Source: an uncultured Pseudomonas sp.
Lineage (GTDB): Bacteria; Pseudomonadota; Gammaproteobacteria; Pseudomonadales; Pseudomonadaceae
Length of the DNA stretch: 64,000 bases
Direction: 5' to 3'
NCBI RefSeq assembly: GCF_946886105.1
Contig: NZ_CAMPHV010000009.1
Location: 1-64,000 of the forward strand
Of the stretch, positions 12,063 to 20,865 are shown one piece after another; positions within the stretch are counted from its first letter, which is position 1, and the number at the start of each line of letters is the position of its first letter. The notes below the pieces were generated by a model, which was given only the letters and a program-made list of their open reading frames with translations, had not been told where the DNA came from and ran no database searches. The translations under genes and the position numbers were made by a program.

Positions 12063-13859
12063 ATGTTCTGGGACTCGTTGCCCCTGCCACTGATATTCGT
12101 CGGCGCCCTGCTGATCTGGGTGCTGTATGCCTTCGTGCGCGAGAAGTGGAGTCCGGACATAGTCGCGGCGATCGCCGTGGCGGCGCTGCTGATCACCCAG
12201 TTGCTCGAGCCCAAGGAAGTGCTCAGCGTGCTGTCCAACTCGGCGCCGGTGACCATCGCCTGCATGTTCGTGCTGTCCGCCGCGCTGGAGCGCACCGGCT
12301 GCATCGACGCCCTCGGCAACTGGCTGGGCGATCTGGTCGGCACCAGCCCGATCCGCGTACTGACCGGCCTGACCCTGACCGCTCTGGTGATTTCCGCGTG
12401 TCTGAACAACACCCCGGTGGTGGCCATCCTCACCCCGGTGGCAATTTCCCTGGCCCGGCGCGCCGGCACCTTGCCGTCCAAACTGCTGATCCCGCTGTCC
12501 TACGCGACCATCCTCGGCGGCACCCTGACGATGATCGGCACCTCGACCAACATCCTGGTCGACGGCGTGGCGCGCAAGGCCGGCCTCGAACCCTTCGGCA
12601 TTTTCGAGATCACCGGTGCCGGGCTGATCCTCGCCGCGGTCGGTATGCTTTACCTGCTGACCATCGGCCACCGCCTGCTGCCCGAGCGCGACACCCTGTC
12701 CAAACAGCTGCGCCCGGATCTGGATCGCACCTTTATGACCGAGCTGCTGGTGCCGCATGACTCGCCGGTGATCGGCAAGACCCTGAGCGAAGCCAACCTC
12801 AACGGCGGCAGCGGCCTGCAAGTGCTCAAGCTGTTTCGCGGCGAACAGGAGTTCACCGAGCCGAACCATCACACCGTCCTGGCCAATGGCGACCGCCTGG
12901 TGCTGCACGGCCAGGTGAAGAATGTGGTCGAGTTGCGCGAGAGCGGCCACCTGACGTTCAACCGCAGCGATGCCTTCGAGACCATCAGCAGCCACGACGT
13001 GGTGCTGGCCGAGGCCATAGTCGGGCGCAACTCGCGTTACAGCCACCGGCCGATGCGCGACCTCGACCTCACCGCGCGCTACGGCATCGCGGTGCTCGCG
13101 GTACATCGCCAGGACGAGAATATTCAGGGCAACCTCGACGACTTCGAGCTGCAATTCGGCGACGTGATGCTGGTCGAGGGCACGCCGACGCAGATCAAGC
13201 GTTTCGCCGACAACGGCGAACTGATCAGCCTCAACGCCGTGCAGGAACGCGCATTCCGCCGCGACAAGGCGCCGATCGCGATCATCGCCACGCTCGCCGT
13301 GATGCTGCTCGCGGCGTTCGGCGTGATGCCGATCGAAGGCCTGGCGATCATCGGCGCGGTGGCCGTGCTGGCGACCCGCTGCCTGGACGTGGAAGACGCC
13401 TATAAAGCGGTGGACTGGAAGATTCTCAGCCTGATCTTCGGCATGCTGGCGATCAGCATCGCCATGGACAAGGTCGGTCTGGTGCGCCTGCTGATCGAGA
13501 ACGTCATGGGCCTGATGCCTTGGGCCGGGCCGCTGTTGATGCTGTCGTTGATCTACCTGTTCACCTCGATTCTCACCGAGGTGCTGTCGAACAATGCGGT
13601 GGCGGTGCTGGTCACGCCGATCGCCATCGGCCTGGCCCAACACCTGGGTGTCGACCCGCGGGCCTTCGTGGTCGCGGTGATGTTCGCCGCCAGCGCCAGC
13701 TTCGCCACGCCGATCGGCTACCAGACCAACACCTTCGTGTATAACGCCGGCGGTTACCGCTTCACCGACTTCATGCGAATCGGTATCCCGCTCAACCTGT
13801 TGCTCTGGGCCGTGGCCAGTTTCGTGATTCCCTGGTTCTGGCCGCTGACCCCGGTTTAA
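12063..13859 (+). CDS. SLC13/DASS-family permease with two TrkA-C domains (probable anion, possibly sulfate, transporter)
   Basis: Inner-membrane permease of 598 residues. Two hydrophobic halves flank two cytoplasmic RCK_C/TrkA-C domains (about 219-292 and 312-381), the layout of the SAC1-like branch of the SLC13 family. Each half holds an Asn-rich substrate/Na+ loop: CLNNTPVVAILTP in the first and LSNNAVAVLVTP in the second. Family members of this shape are commonly linked to sulfate or sulfur-limitation responses, but the substrate here is inferred. ATG 12063 has GGGAG 11 bases upstream. Its promoter copies that of the TauE-family gene, tying the two together. Confidence 0.85.
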   Translation: MFWDSLPLPLIFVGALLIWVLYAFVREKWSPDIVAAIAVAALLITQLLEPKEVLSVLSNSAPVTIACMFVLSAALERTGCIDALGNWLGDLVGTSPIRVLTGLTLTALVISACLNNTPVVAILTPVAISLARRAGTLPSKLLIPLSYATILGGTLTMIGTSTNILVDGVARKAGLEPFGIFEITGAGLILAAVGMLYLLTIGHRLLPERDTLSKQLRPDLDRTFMTELLVPHDSPVIGKTLSEANLNGGSGLQVLKLFRGEQEFTEPNHHTVLANGDRLVLHGQVKNVVELRESGHLTFNRSDAFETISSHDVVLAEAIVGRNSRYSHRPMRDLDLTARYGIAVLAVHRQDENIQGNLDDFELQFGDVMLVEGTPTQIKRFADNGELISLNAVQERAFRRDKAPIAIIATLAVMLLAAFGVMPIEGLAIIGAVAVLATRCLDVEDAYKAVDWKILSLIFGMLAISIAMDKVGLVRLLIENVMGLMPWAGPLLMLSLIYLFTSILTEVLSNNAVAVLVTPIAIGLAQHLGVDPRAFVVAVMFAASASFATPIGYQTNTFVYNAGGYRFTDFMRIGIPLNLLLWAVASFVIPWFWPLTPV

Positions 13860-13893
13860 AAAGCGGAGAATGCAGGAGGGGCGGCGGCACCGG

Positions 13894-13958
13894 GTAGCCC
13901 GGATGCAATCCGGGAGCGATCTGTCGGCACCAAGATTCCCGGATTTCATCCGGGCTAC
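13894..13958. repeat. REP-like inverted pair, GTAGCCCGGAT family
   Basis: GTAGCCCGGATGCAATCCGGGAGCG faces CCCGGATTTCATCCGGGCTAC between the convergent permease and hydrolase genes. Confidence 0.75.
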
Positions 13959-13962
13959 AGAA

Positions 13963-14874
13963 CTACAGAATTAGCGCAAAAACTGACGCTGGCTCTGGCG
14001 TGCAGGCCACCGCGCGCGCCGGCTGCAGGCCGAGCGCACTTTCCAGCCAATCGAGTTGTTGGTCCCACAGCGCGCGGGGCGTATCGCGGCGGAAGAAGCC
14101 GAAATGCCCCAGCTTGCGCAGGCCCCATTCGGCGGGATCGACCGTCAGCACCTCGCGCTGCGCCGCAGGGTAGAAGTCGGCCAACGCCGCCACCGCCCGT
14201 TGCGGCGCGAATGTCTGGTCGTCACTGATCGCCAGGAAGCGCGCCGGCGCTTGCAGTTCGTCGAAATAGGGACGCAACGGTTGGCCGTCTGCAGTGCTGA
14301 TAAATGCCGGCGTGCGGCACCAGCGCGCCCACTCCAACGCCACCCCGCGCGGCAATGCCTCGCCGCCCATGGCCCAACCTGGCAGCTGGCCGAATAACCG
14401 CGTGGCGATCGGCACCACCCCGTACCAATTGAGCGCCAGACGCAGTTGCCGACGGGCCGGCCATAGGCGCCAATAGCCGGACTGGGCGGCGATGCCGAGC
14501 AGCGCCTGGATTCGCCCGGCATTGTCGGCCAGGCCGGGAATCTGGCCGCCCACCGAGTGGCCGAGCAGCGCCAGGGGCAAATCGCGCGCCAGATGGTCGA
14601 GCAGGCTGGCTTGATCCAGCGTGCCCCAATCCGCCATGCGCGGTGGCGCGCCCTGCCAGCCCCGCACCCGACTGTCGCCGATACCGCGGTAGTCGTAACT
14701 GAACACCCAGGCGCCACGACTGGCGGCATGCTCGGCGAAGCTTTGATAGAAACGCTTGGGCACCCCGGTGGCGCTGTTCAGCAACAAACTATAACGCGGC
14801 CGCAGCGGGCGATAAGCACTGATGCCCAATGGGTGACCGTCGCGGGCGGGCAAGCGGTAATGATCGATACGCAT
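13963..14874 (-). CDS. Alpha/beta hydrolase
   Basis: Cytoplasmic serine hydrolase of 303 residues. The nucleophile elbow LLGHSVGG places S107, a YDYRGIGDS segment (60-68) precedes it, and LGHFGFF supplies the likely catalytic H258; D219 or D220 (ISDDQTF) is the probable acid. The order fits the alpha/beta hydrolase fold of esterase/lysophospholipase-like proteins. There is no signal peptide. The gene lies downstream of the LysR-family gene on the same strand (65-base gap), so they may be cotranscribed. The natural substrate is unknown. Confidence 0.82.
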   Translation of the reverse strand: MRIDHYRLPARDGHPLGISAYRPLRPRYSLLLNSATGVPKRFYQSFAEHAASRGAWVFSYDYRGIGDSRVRGWQGAPPRMADWGTLDQASLLDHLARDLPLALLGHSVGGQIPGLADNAGRIQALLGIAAQSGYWRLWPARRQLRLALNWYGVVPIATRLFGQLPGWAMGGEALPRGVALEWARWCRTPAFISTADGQPLRPYFDELQAPARFLAISDDQTFAPQRAVAALADFYPAAQREVLTVDPAEWGLRKLGHFGFFRRDTPRALWDQQLDWLESALGLQPARAVACTPEPASVFALIL

Positions 14875-14938
14875 GGCTGAACTCCTTCAGGGAAGGCCGC
14901 CAGTCTCCCCAGGCCCTGCACAGCGGAAAAGCGAGATT

Positions 14939-15835
14939 TCAACCCTCGAGAGCTGAGAAAAACTCAGTGCTGCGCCGCTCCATATCGCCCAGTTGCTGCT
15001 CCAGCCAGTCGACCACGCGCAGTAACGCAGGGCACTCGGCGTCGCCCTCCCAGACCGCCCAAAGCCCGCCGCCGTCCACCCGCAGCGCCGGCCAAAGCGG
15101 GCGCAGCCGCCCGCTCGACAGCGCATCGATGCACAACGGCAAATAGCCCATGGCGACGCCCAGCCCCTGCTCGGTCGCCGTCAGCACCGAGGCGTAGTTG
15201 TCCAGCACCAGGCCGCCGCTGCTGGGGCGCCAGCCGTGCACCGAGGCCCATTGCGCCCAGCTCTGCTGCTCCTTGCTCAGGCGGATCGGCAGCAGCTCCA
15301 CGGTTGGCGGCCAGGGCACCGCGGCGAAGTCGGCGGCCACCAGCGGCGACAATCCAAACCCGCTGAGCCGGCGCGCGCGCAACTCGCCCCAATTCGGCGG
15401 GGTGGCTGCAAAGCGCAAGCCGAGGTCGATGCCGTGGCTGGCCAGGTCGAGGGTTTCGCGACGGGTGTCGAGGGTCAGCAGGCGCTCGCCGAGCAGCGCC
15501 TGCAGTTCGGCCAATGCCGGCAACAGCACGCTATGCGCCAGGTAGGGGAAGCTGGAAATGCGAAACGGACGTTGCGCCTGGCGCGCCCGGGTGGCGCTTT
15601 CCAATTGACGGATCGCCGGAGCGACCTCGGTCCAATAGGCTTGCCCGGAGTCGGTCAATGCCAAGCCACGTGGCAAGCGGCGAAACAATTTGCAGCCCAG
15701 CGCCGCTTCCAGTTCGCGCAGCTGGTGGCTGACCGCCGTCGGCGTGACGTGCAAGCGCTCGGCCGCGCGTTTGACGTTCAAGGTCTCGCCGAGCACGGCA
15801 AAGGTGCGCAGCAGATTCAACGATGGCAGTGACAT
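14939..15835 (-). CDS. LysR-family transcriptional regulator, GcvA-like
   Basis: A 298-residue LTTR. The N-terminal winged helix-turn-helix (about 1-62) contains NLLRTFAVLGETLNVKRAAE and a recognition helix TPTAVSHQLRELE; an effector-binding domain follows, with the RDLGLRFA-like HGIDLGLRF stretch near 135. The SHQLRELE form is typical of the GcvA/AmpR branch. It is divergent from trxC with 89 bases between the starts, the usual layout for an LTTR controlling its neighbour, so trxC or the downstream hydrolase are candidate targets. The effector is unknown. Confidence 0.9.
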   Translation of the reverse strand: MSLPSLNLLRTFAVLGETLNVKRAAERLHVTPTAVSHQLRELEAALGCKLFRRLPRGLALTDSGQAYWTEVAPAIRQLESATRARQAQRPFRISSFPYLAHSVLLPALAELQALLGERLLTLDTRRETLDLASHGIDLGLRFAATPPNWGELRARRLSGFGLSPLVAADFAAVPWPPTVELLPIRLSKEQQSWAQWASVHGWRPSSGGLVLDNYASVLTATEQGLGVAMGYLPLCIDALSSGRLRPLWPALRVDGGGLWAVWEGDAECPALLRVVDWLEQQLGDMERRSTEFFSALEG

Positions 15836-15924
15836 ATTCTTCGCCCCATGGCCCCGGCGCTCACTCTACCCTTGTTTTCTTGCGCCGCCGCCATCAGCTT
15901 GTGGAGTAACGAGAGGAAACCACC

Positions 15925-16359
15925 ATGAGCCAACCCCTGCTGATCCCCTGCCCCCAGTGCAATGGCCTCAACCGCATCCCCGCCGAACGCCTCGCCGATG
16001 CGCCGCGCTGCGGGCGCTGCAAATCCGAGGTACTGCCCGGCCAGCCCATCGAATTGAACCAAGGCAATTTCGCCAGCCAACTCAAGGGCGACCTGCCGCT
16101 GCTGGTCGACGTTTGGGCCAGTTGGTGCGGCCCGTGCCGCGCGTTCGCACCGACCTTCGCGCAAGCCGCCAGCCGCCTCAATGGCCGTTACCGTCTGGGT
16201 AAACTGGACAGCGAAGCCAACCCGCAGCTGTCCGCGCAACTGGTGATTCGCTCGATTCCCAGCTTGATCCTGTTCAGCGCCGGCAAGGAAGTCGCCCGGC
16301 AAAGCGGCGCCATGTCGTTGCCACAACTGCTGGCCTGGATCGACCAACAGAATCGCTGA
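15925..16359 (+). CDS. trxC: Thioredoxin 2 (TrxC), zinc-ribbon thioredoxin
   Basis: Disulfide reductase of 144 residues. An N-terminal zinc ribbon (C9, C12, C29, C32) precedes the thioredoxin fold with active site WCGPC (C68, C71). This layout and length match TrxC rather than TrxA. It works in oxidative-stress protein repair with thioredoxin reductase. GAGAGG lies just ahead of ATG 15925. The divergent LysR gene may regulate it; I saw no clear OxyR site in the 89-base gap. Confidence 0.94.
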   Translation: MSQPLLIPCPQCNGLNRIPAERLADAPRCGRCKSEVLPGQPIELNQGNFASQLKGDLPLLVDVWASWCGPCRAFAPTFAQAASRLNGRYRLGKLDSEANPQLSAQLVIRSIPSLILFSAGKEVARQSGAMSLPQLLAWIDQQNR

Positions 16360-16493
16360 GCCAATCGGTCAGCGGGCGCCGTCACCTGGGATCAATTGCA
16401 AGCGCTGCATTATTTGCTAGGGTCTGTTGATGCTTCGTTGCGAGTGCAACGAAATTGGAGCCCGGTGCAACCCCATATGAGAGCGCGCTCAGC

Positions 16494-16979
16494 ATGTCGT
16501 TACCCCAGGAAATTGCCCGCCGGCTCACCGAAGAGCAGATCGCCTTCGTCAAACGCAGCGGCCTGAAAGCGGAAGTCCTCGAACCCGGCCACGTACGCTT
16601 GTGCATGCCGCTGGTCGGCAACCAGAACCATATCGGCAGCATGTACGCGGGCGCCCTGTTCACCCTGGCGGAAATTCCCGGCGGCGCACTCTTTCTCACC
16701 AGCTTCGACACCGAGCGCTTTTACCCGATCATCAAGGAAATGAACCTGCGCTTCCGGCGCCCCGCAACCGGCGATATCCGGGTGGAAGCGCGCCTCAGCG
16801 CAACGCTCATCGAGCAGCTGCAGGATGAGGCGGCCGAGTCGGGGAAAGCGCAATATCCACTGACGCTACAACTCACCGCCGAGGATGGCGAAGTGGTTGC
16901 CGAGAGTCACGCGCTGTATCAATTACGCTTGCATGAACGACGCGGGAACTTGTCACAAATCAAAAGACCAGATAGGTGA
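16494..16979 (+). CDS. Hotdog-fold thioesterase, YiiD C-terminal/DUF4442 type
   Basis: Small protein of 161 residues with a hotdog-like pattern: GSMYAGALFTLAEIPGG is the central helix region and FRRPATGDIRVEARL the following strands. It resembles the putative thioesterase domain found at the YiiD C-terminus. ATG 16494 (MSLPQEIARR) is the likely start; an in-frame TTG at 16455 adds 13 residues but lacks support. The last codons contain a candidate ANR box for the next gene. No substrate can be inferred. Confidence 0.7.
   Translation: MSLPQEIARRLTEEQIAFVKRSGLKAEVLEPGHVRLCMPLVGNQNHIGSMYAGALFTLAEIPGGALFLTSFDTERFYPIIKEMNLRFRRPATGDIRVEARLSATLIEQLQDEAAESGKAQYPLTLQLTAEDGEVVAESHALYQLRLHERRGNLSQIKRPDR
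16950..16963 (+). promoter_or_regulatory. Candidate ANR/FNR box upstream of the universal stress protein gene
   Basis: TTGTC-ACAA-ATCAA matches eight of ten positions of TTGAT-N4-ATCAA, with one perfect half-site. It lies about 80 bases before the ATG at 17044, inside the end of the preceding gene. Pseudomonas universal stress genes including PA5027 are known to depend on Anr under low oxygen (family knowledge). Confidence 0.45.
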
Positions 16980-17043
16980 TGGACCCACACTCAACGGTGG
17001 ACTCATCTTTAGATCCGACATGTATGGCAGGAGAGCCGTAACC

Positions 17044-17844
17044 ATGTTCAAACATATATTGATTGCCCATGATCTGCGCGACACTGCCGATATGGCTCTA
17101 TGCAGAGCCGCGCAACTGGCGCAGCAACATGGCGCCAAGCTGACCATGTTGCATGTGCTGGACGCCAACGAGAGCGACCAGCAACACGAAAAGGCGCGCC
17201 AGGCCCTCGATCTCAGCCTGACCCGATACGCCCCGGCCGGCTGCGAATTACATGTACGCAGCGGCAGCAAACCTTCCGAGGTGGTGTTGCAACAGGTCGA
17301 GGAATTGGGCTGCGACCTGCTGGTCCTGGGCGCACATCACCAGCGCCACGATTTTTTCTCCGGCACCAGCTTGGACCGCATCGCCCGGCGTTGCCCGGTT
17401 CCGCTTTTGCTGGTCGCGCGTAACGACTACCAGCCGTATCTGCGCGCCCTTTCGGCCATCGACTTTTCGCTGTGCGCGGTCAGCGCCCTGAACCAGGCTT
17501 ACTACCTGCTCCCCGCCAGCGCCGAACTGCATGCGCTGCATGTGTTCGAGCCGATCAAGGGTTCGCCCAAGCAAATCCAGGATCAGTTGCAGCTGCAGTG
17601 CGGGCTGATCGACCAGCTGATGCTCGACGAAGCGCAGAAGCTGCCGGAGGAAGGCCCATCCTTGAGTCATTCGGTCGAGCAAGGCGGGATTTTGCGTTGC
17701 CTGCAGGAAAACATCCGCAGCCGCGATATCGAAGTGTTGGTGCTCGGCAGCCATGGCCGCAGCGCGTTATCCCAGGCCCTGCTCGGCAGCCTGGCGCAGC
17801 ACTTCCTGCACCGTGCGCCCTGCGATATTTTCGTGGTGCGTTAA
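17044..17844 (+). CDS. Universal stress protein with tandem Usp domains
   Basis: Cytoplasmic protein of 266 residues made of two Usp domains (about 1-135 and 140-266). The second keeps the ATP-binding pattern G-x2-G-x9-GS (GSHGRS...LLGS); the first is degenerate (GAHHQRHDFFSGTS), so nucleotide binding is expected only in the second half. ATG 17044 was chosen over upstream in-frame starts because AGGAGAG (17029-17035) lies eight bases before it. By synteny it corresponds to PA5027, which supports anaerobic survival. A candidate ANR box lies upstream and a strong terminator downstream. Confidence 0.9.
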   Translation: MFKHILIAHDLRDTADMALCRAAQLAQQHGAKLTMLHVLDANESDQQHEKARQALDLSLTRYAPAGCELHVRSGSKPSEVVLQQVEELGCDLLVLGAHHQRHDFFSGTSLDRIARRCPVPLLLVARNDYQPYLRALSAIDFSLCAVSALNQAYYLLPASAELHALHVFEPIKGSPKQIQDQLQLQCGLIDQLMLDEAQKLPEEGPSLSHSVEQGGILRCLQENIRSRDIEVLVLGSHGRSALSQALLGSLAQHFLHRAPCDIFVVR

Positions 17845-17864
17845 GAGGTAGCGGCTGGAATCAG

Positions 17865-17886
17865 AAAGGCGCCCCTGGGCGCCTTT
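17865..17886 (+). terminator. Terminator after the universal stress gene
   Basis: AAAGGCGCCC-CT-GGGCGCCTTT is a perfect 10-bp stem with a two-base loop 20 bases after the stop codon, ending in TTT. It is the usual form of an intrinsic terminator. Confidence 0.8.
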
Positions 17887-17894
17887 GCTGTTCT

Positions 17895-17959
17895 GTAGCC
17901 CGGATGAAATCCGGAGAAATTGGGTGCCGATCAATCGCCCCGGATTGCATCCGGGTTAC
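17895..17959. repeat. REP-like inverted pair, GTAGCCCGGAT family
   Basis: GTAGCCCGGATGAAATCCGG faces CCGGATTGCATCCGGGTTAC, directly after the terminator and before the convergent parA gene. Confidence 0.75.
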
Positions 17960-18060
17960 AAAGGCTTGGCGGGTTGGAAAACGCGCCTTGCCCACCGGTG
18001 GCGCCGAGACGGCGGTGTGGTCCTTGCGCAACAACACAGGGCCCAAGGGGGCCAGCCGAC

Positions 18061-18831
18061 CTAGGAAGCGTCCAGCAGGTCGTGCAATTGGACGAATTGC
18101 TGGGTCAGTTTGTGGCTGCGCTCCAGATAGATCAGCGGTGTGCAGCTCTGATGCGATTCGCGCATGCGCACTGAACTCATCAAATTCACCGGCAACACCG
18201 GCAAGCCCTCTGCGAGCAATTCGTCGAGCAACTGCTGCGGCAGCGTCGCACGCGGCTGGAACTGGTTGACCACTATGCCTTCGACTTCCAGACCTTCGTT
18301 GTGGTCTTCCTTGAGTTCTTCGATCTCCTGCAACAAGCCATAGAGCGCATGGCGCGAGAAGCTGTCGCAGTCGAACGGAATCAACACGCGGTCGGCGGCG
18401 ATCAGTGCCGACACCGTGTAAAAATTCAGCGCCGGCGGGGTGTCGAGGTAGATACGATCGTAATCCTCGGCCAACTCGTCGAGCAGTTTGCGCAGTTTAT
18501 TGATCTTGTGTTTCGACTCGAGTTTCGGCTGCAGGTCGGCCAGCTCGGCGGTGGCGGTGATCACGTGCAGGTTTTCGTAGGGCGTTTCGTAGATATCCAC
18601 CCGGCCCTTTTTCGCGAACGGCCCGCTGGCCAGGGTCTGCTTGAAGAACTCGGCGATCCCCATAGGGATCTCAGCGCCGGTCAGGCCGGTGAGGTAGTGG
18701 GTGGAGTTGGCCTGGGTATCCAGGTCGATCAGCAAGGTACGATACCCCTGGGACGCGCTGACGGCCGCCAAATTGCAGGCGATGCTGGATTTGCCCACGC
18801 CGCCCTTCTGATTGAATACCACGCGCCGCAT
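18061..18831 (-). CDS. Orphan ParA-family ATPase
   Basis: A 256-residue ParA/MinD-type ATPase. The deviant Walker A motif KGGVGKSS (9-16) begins the protein, the switch DLDTQANST follows near 36-44, and YLDTPPAL forms the Walker B region. ATG 18831 has GAGAGG just upstream; an in-frame start 20 codons earlier has none. No parB-like gene adjoins it and true chromosomal parAB lies elsewhere in pseudomonads, so it may position another cargo such as a chemosensory or pilus complex. It corresponds to PA5028 by synteny and forms the left border of the polyene cluster, which runs divergently. Confidence 0.88.
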   Translation of the reverse strand: MRRVVFNQKGGVGKSSIACNLAAVSASQGYRTLLIDLDTQANSTHYLTGLTGAEIPMGIAEFFKQTLASGPFAKKGRVDIYETPYENLHVITATAELADLQPKLESKHKINKLRKLLDELAEDYDRIYLDTPPALNFYTVSALIAADRVLIPFDCDSFSRHALYGLLQEIEELKEDHNEGLEVEGIVVNQFQPRATLPQQLLDELLAEGLPVLPVNLMSSVRMRESHQSCTPLIYLERSHKLTQQFVQLHDLLDAS

Positions 18832-18951
18832 ATCACACCTCTCGATCGATAACTGCAAATGCCTGGGCATTCTATGCAAAGCGGATGACAAGGGCGAGGC
18901 ATTCGGTCACCCCATGACCATAAACCTCTCGTCAGAACAGTCGTACAAAAT

Positions 18952-18980
18952 TTGCACGATGCCCGTGCGGTCTGGATAAT
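18952..18980 (+). promoter_or_regulatory. Candidate sigma70 promoter of the aryl-polyene operon
   Basis: TTGCAC (18952-18957), a 17-base spacer, and GATAAT (18975-18980). It is the best-spaced pair in the parA/polyene intergenic gap and would give a leader of about 87 bases before the first gene. The -35 box matches only three of six positions, so an activator may be needed. Confidence 0.45.
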
Positions 18981-19074
18981 GCCGGCGATTCGCCATGGCA
19001 ATCTCGACATTCCCTTGTCATGCCTGGCTGCCGACCTCTACATGGAAGCCTGCAAGGGCCGGATCGTCCGAGTG

Positions 19075-19830
19075 ATGCACTTCAGGATCGAGCAATGGCG
19101 TGCCTGGGCCCCTGGCCTGGAAAGCGCGGACGACTGGCGCCTCTGGTCCCGCGCACCCGCGCGCCTACCCGGCGCTGCCGAACAATCCCCGTCCCAGCCG
19201 GATGCGGCCCAACCGAGTGCGGCCCAACCGGATGTCAGCTTTCTGCCGGCCATGCAACGCCGCCGTTTGAGCCCCTTGGCGCGCATGGCCTTTCATGTCG
19301 CCTGGCCGCTGGCCGAGGCTTACGGCCAGTTGCCGCTGGTATTCGTTTCGCGGCACGGCGAGACGCCGCGCACCTTGGCGATCATCACCGAGCTGGCCAA
19401 CGACGAAGCGCTCTCGCCGACCCAGTTCAGCCTTTCGGTGCATAACGCGGTCATCGGCCTGTGGTCGATCATGCGCGGCGACACCAGCGAAATGACCGCA
19501 CTCGCCGGCGAGAACGACGGCCTGGAGCAAGGCGTGCTGGAAGCCTGCACGCTGCTCGGCGAAGGCGCCCCGGCGGTATTGCTGGTGGTGGCCGAAGAGC
19601 GCCCGCCCGCGCTCTATGCGCCCTATATCGACGATGTGCCGTTCTCCCACGCCGTCGCGTTGCTGCTGACACCGGGCGACGACTGGCAGCTGCAGCTGCG
19701 CCATGCCGACGGCCCCGCCGCCGAATGGCCGCACGCACTCAATCTGCTTCGCGCCCTGTGCGGCGGGCAAGACTCCCTGCAACATCACTGGAAGAGCCGT
19801 CAATGGAGTTGGTCACGCAACAAGGCCTGA
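19075..19830 (+). CDS. apeC: Beta-ketoacyl-synthase-like chain-length factor (ApeC type)
   Basis: A 251-residue protein of the beta-ketoacyl synthase N-terminal-like family found in aryl-polyene clusters. It is half the size of a normal KS. Where a KS has its active-site Cys this one reads LSVHNAVIG, so it is probably catalytically dead and serves as the chain-length-factor partner of the ApeO-type KS encoded 15 kb downstream. An Ala/Gln/Pro linker with a short repeat (DAAQPSAAQPD) lies near residue 45. It starts at ATG 19075 with only a weak ribosome site. It is the first gene of the operon and overlaps the acyltransferase gene by 28 bases. Partner identity is inferred from APE systems. Confidence 0.8.
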   Translation: MHFRIEQWRAWAPGLESADDWRLWSRAPARLPGAAEQSPSQPDAAQPSAAQPDVSFLPAMQRRRLSPLARMAFHVAWPLAEAYGQLPLVFVSRHGETPRTLAIITELANDEALSPTQFSLSVHNAVIGLWSIMRGDTSEMTALAGENDGLEQGVLEACTLLGEGAPAVLLVVAEERPPALYAPYIDDVPFSHAVALLLTPGDDWQLQLRHADGPAAEWPHALNLLRALCGGQDSLQHHWKSRQWSWSRNKA

Positions 19831-20633
19831 GCCGTTATAGCGCGCCCTATTGCTGGCGCCTGATCGCCACCGCGCTGAGTTTTGCCCTGTTCGGTATCGG
19901 CGGGGTGCTGCTGCGCGTGCTGGTCTTTCCGCTGCTCGCCCTGCTGCCCGGCGACAGCCTGACGCAACGCACCCGCGCGCGCCTGGTGGTCAGCAAAACC
20001 TTCCGCATGTTCGTCAAATTCATGTACCACAGCGGCGTGCTCACCTATTCGGTCGAAGGCGTCGAACGCCTGGGCCGCCCCGGCCAGATGGTGATCGCCA
20101 ACCACCCCTCGCTGATCGACGTGGTGGTGTTGATCGCCTTCATCCGCGACGCCAATTGCGTGGTCAAGCAAAGCCTGTGGGACAACCCCTGCATGCGCGG
20201 GCCGATCCGCGCCGCGCAGTTCATCAGCAACAGCGGCAGCATGGACATGCTCGACGAAGCCGCAGAAGCGCTGCGCAGCGGCCAGACCCTGATCATCTTC
20301 CCCGAGGGCACCCGCACCCAGCCCGGGCAGGCGCCGCAGTTCCATCGTGGCGCCGCGGCCATCGCCCTGCGCGGCGCGCGCGTGGTCACCCCGGTGGTGA
20401 TCAGCGTCACGCCCACCACCCTGACCAAAGCCGAGCCCTGGTACAGCATTCCGTCGCGCCGTTTTCATTTTAATTTGCAGGTTGGTGAAGATATCGACCC
20501 GCAACAGTTCAATGCTCTGGGACCGGCGCCAGTTGCCTCGCGTAAACTCAACGACCACTTGCACCACTATTTTATGAAGGAGCTCGCTACAGATGAGCGA
20601 TCTACAACTGGAAATCAAAACCCTGATTATTGA
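19803..20633 (+). CDS. PlsC-type lysophospholipid acyltransferase
   Basis: Membrane-associated 1-acylglycerol-phosphate-type acyltransferase of 276 residues. A hydrophobic N-terminal segment (20-50) precedes HPSLID (H101...D106, the HX4D catalytic motif) and FPEGTR (166-171). In aryl-polyene clusters an acyltransferase in this position is thought to help attach the polyene to a glycerolipid-like anchor. It overlaps the preceding gene by 28 bases and the following ACP gene by 41 bases, so all three are probably translationally coupled. The acyl donor and acceptor are inferred. Confidence 0.85.
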   Translation: MELVTQQGLSRYSAPYCWRLIATALSFALFGIGGVLLRVLVFPLLALLPGDSLTQRTRARLVVSKTFRMFVKFMYHSGVLTYSVEGVERLGRPGQMVIANHPSLIDVVVLIAFIRDANCVVKQSLWDNPCMRGPIRAAQFISNSGSMDMLDEAAEALRSGQTLIIFPEGTRTQPGQAPQFHRGAAAIALRGARVVTPVVISVTPTTLTKAEPWYSIPSRRFHFNLQVGEDIDPQQFNALGPAPVASRKLNDHLHHYFMKELATDERSTTGNQNPDY

Positions 20634-20853
20634 TGCCCTGGGCCTGGAAGACATGACTGCCGAGGATATCGCCGCCGATCTCACCCTGTTCGGCGAAGGC
20701 CTCGGCCTGGATTCGGTCGATGCATTGGAACTCGGCCTGGCGATCCAGAAGCGCTTCGGCATCAAGATCGACGCCGAAGCCAAGGACACCCGCAAGCACT
20801 TCGCCAACGTTGCTAGCTTGGCGGCGTTCGTTACCGCGCAAAAAACCGCCTGA
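20593..20853 (+). CDS. apeE: Acyl carrier protein (ApeE-like)
   Basis: An 86-residue acidic helical protein with GLDSVDALEL, in which S41 is the phosphopantetheine attachment site. It should carry the growing polyene or the starter unit. Its start lies 41 bases inside the acyltransferase gene, an unusually long overlap; AAGGAG at 20577-20582 supports it. It pairs with a second ACP gene 12 bases downstream, the two-ACP layout of type II aryl-polyene synthases. Which ACP takes starter and which the elongating chain cannot be read from sequence. Confidence 0.92.
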   Translation: MSDLQLEIKTLIIDALGLEDMTAEDIAADLTLFGEGLGLDSVDALELGLAIQKRFGIKIDAEAKDTRKHFANVASLAAFVTAQKTA

Positions 20854-20865
20854 GGACGCCCGCAG

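Noticed and set aside
11985..13949. 654-residue open frame antisense to the SLC13 permease gene
   Set aside because: Composition typical of antisense GC-rich frames; the forward strand encodes an unmistakable permease.
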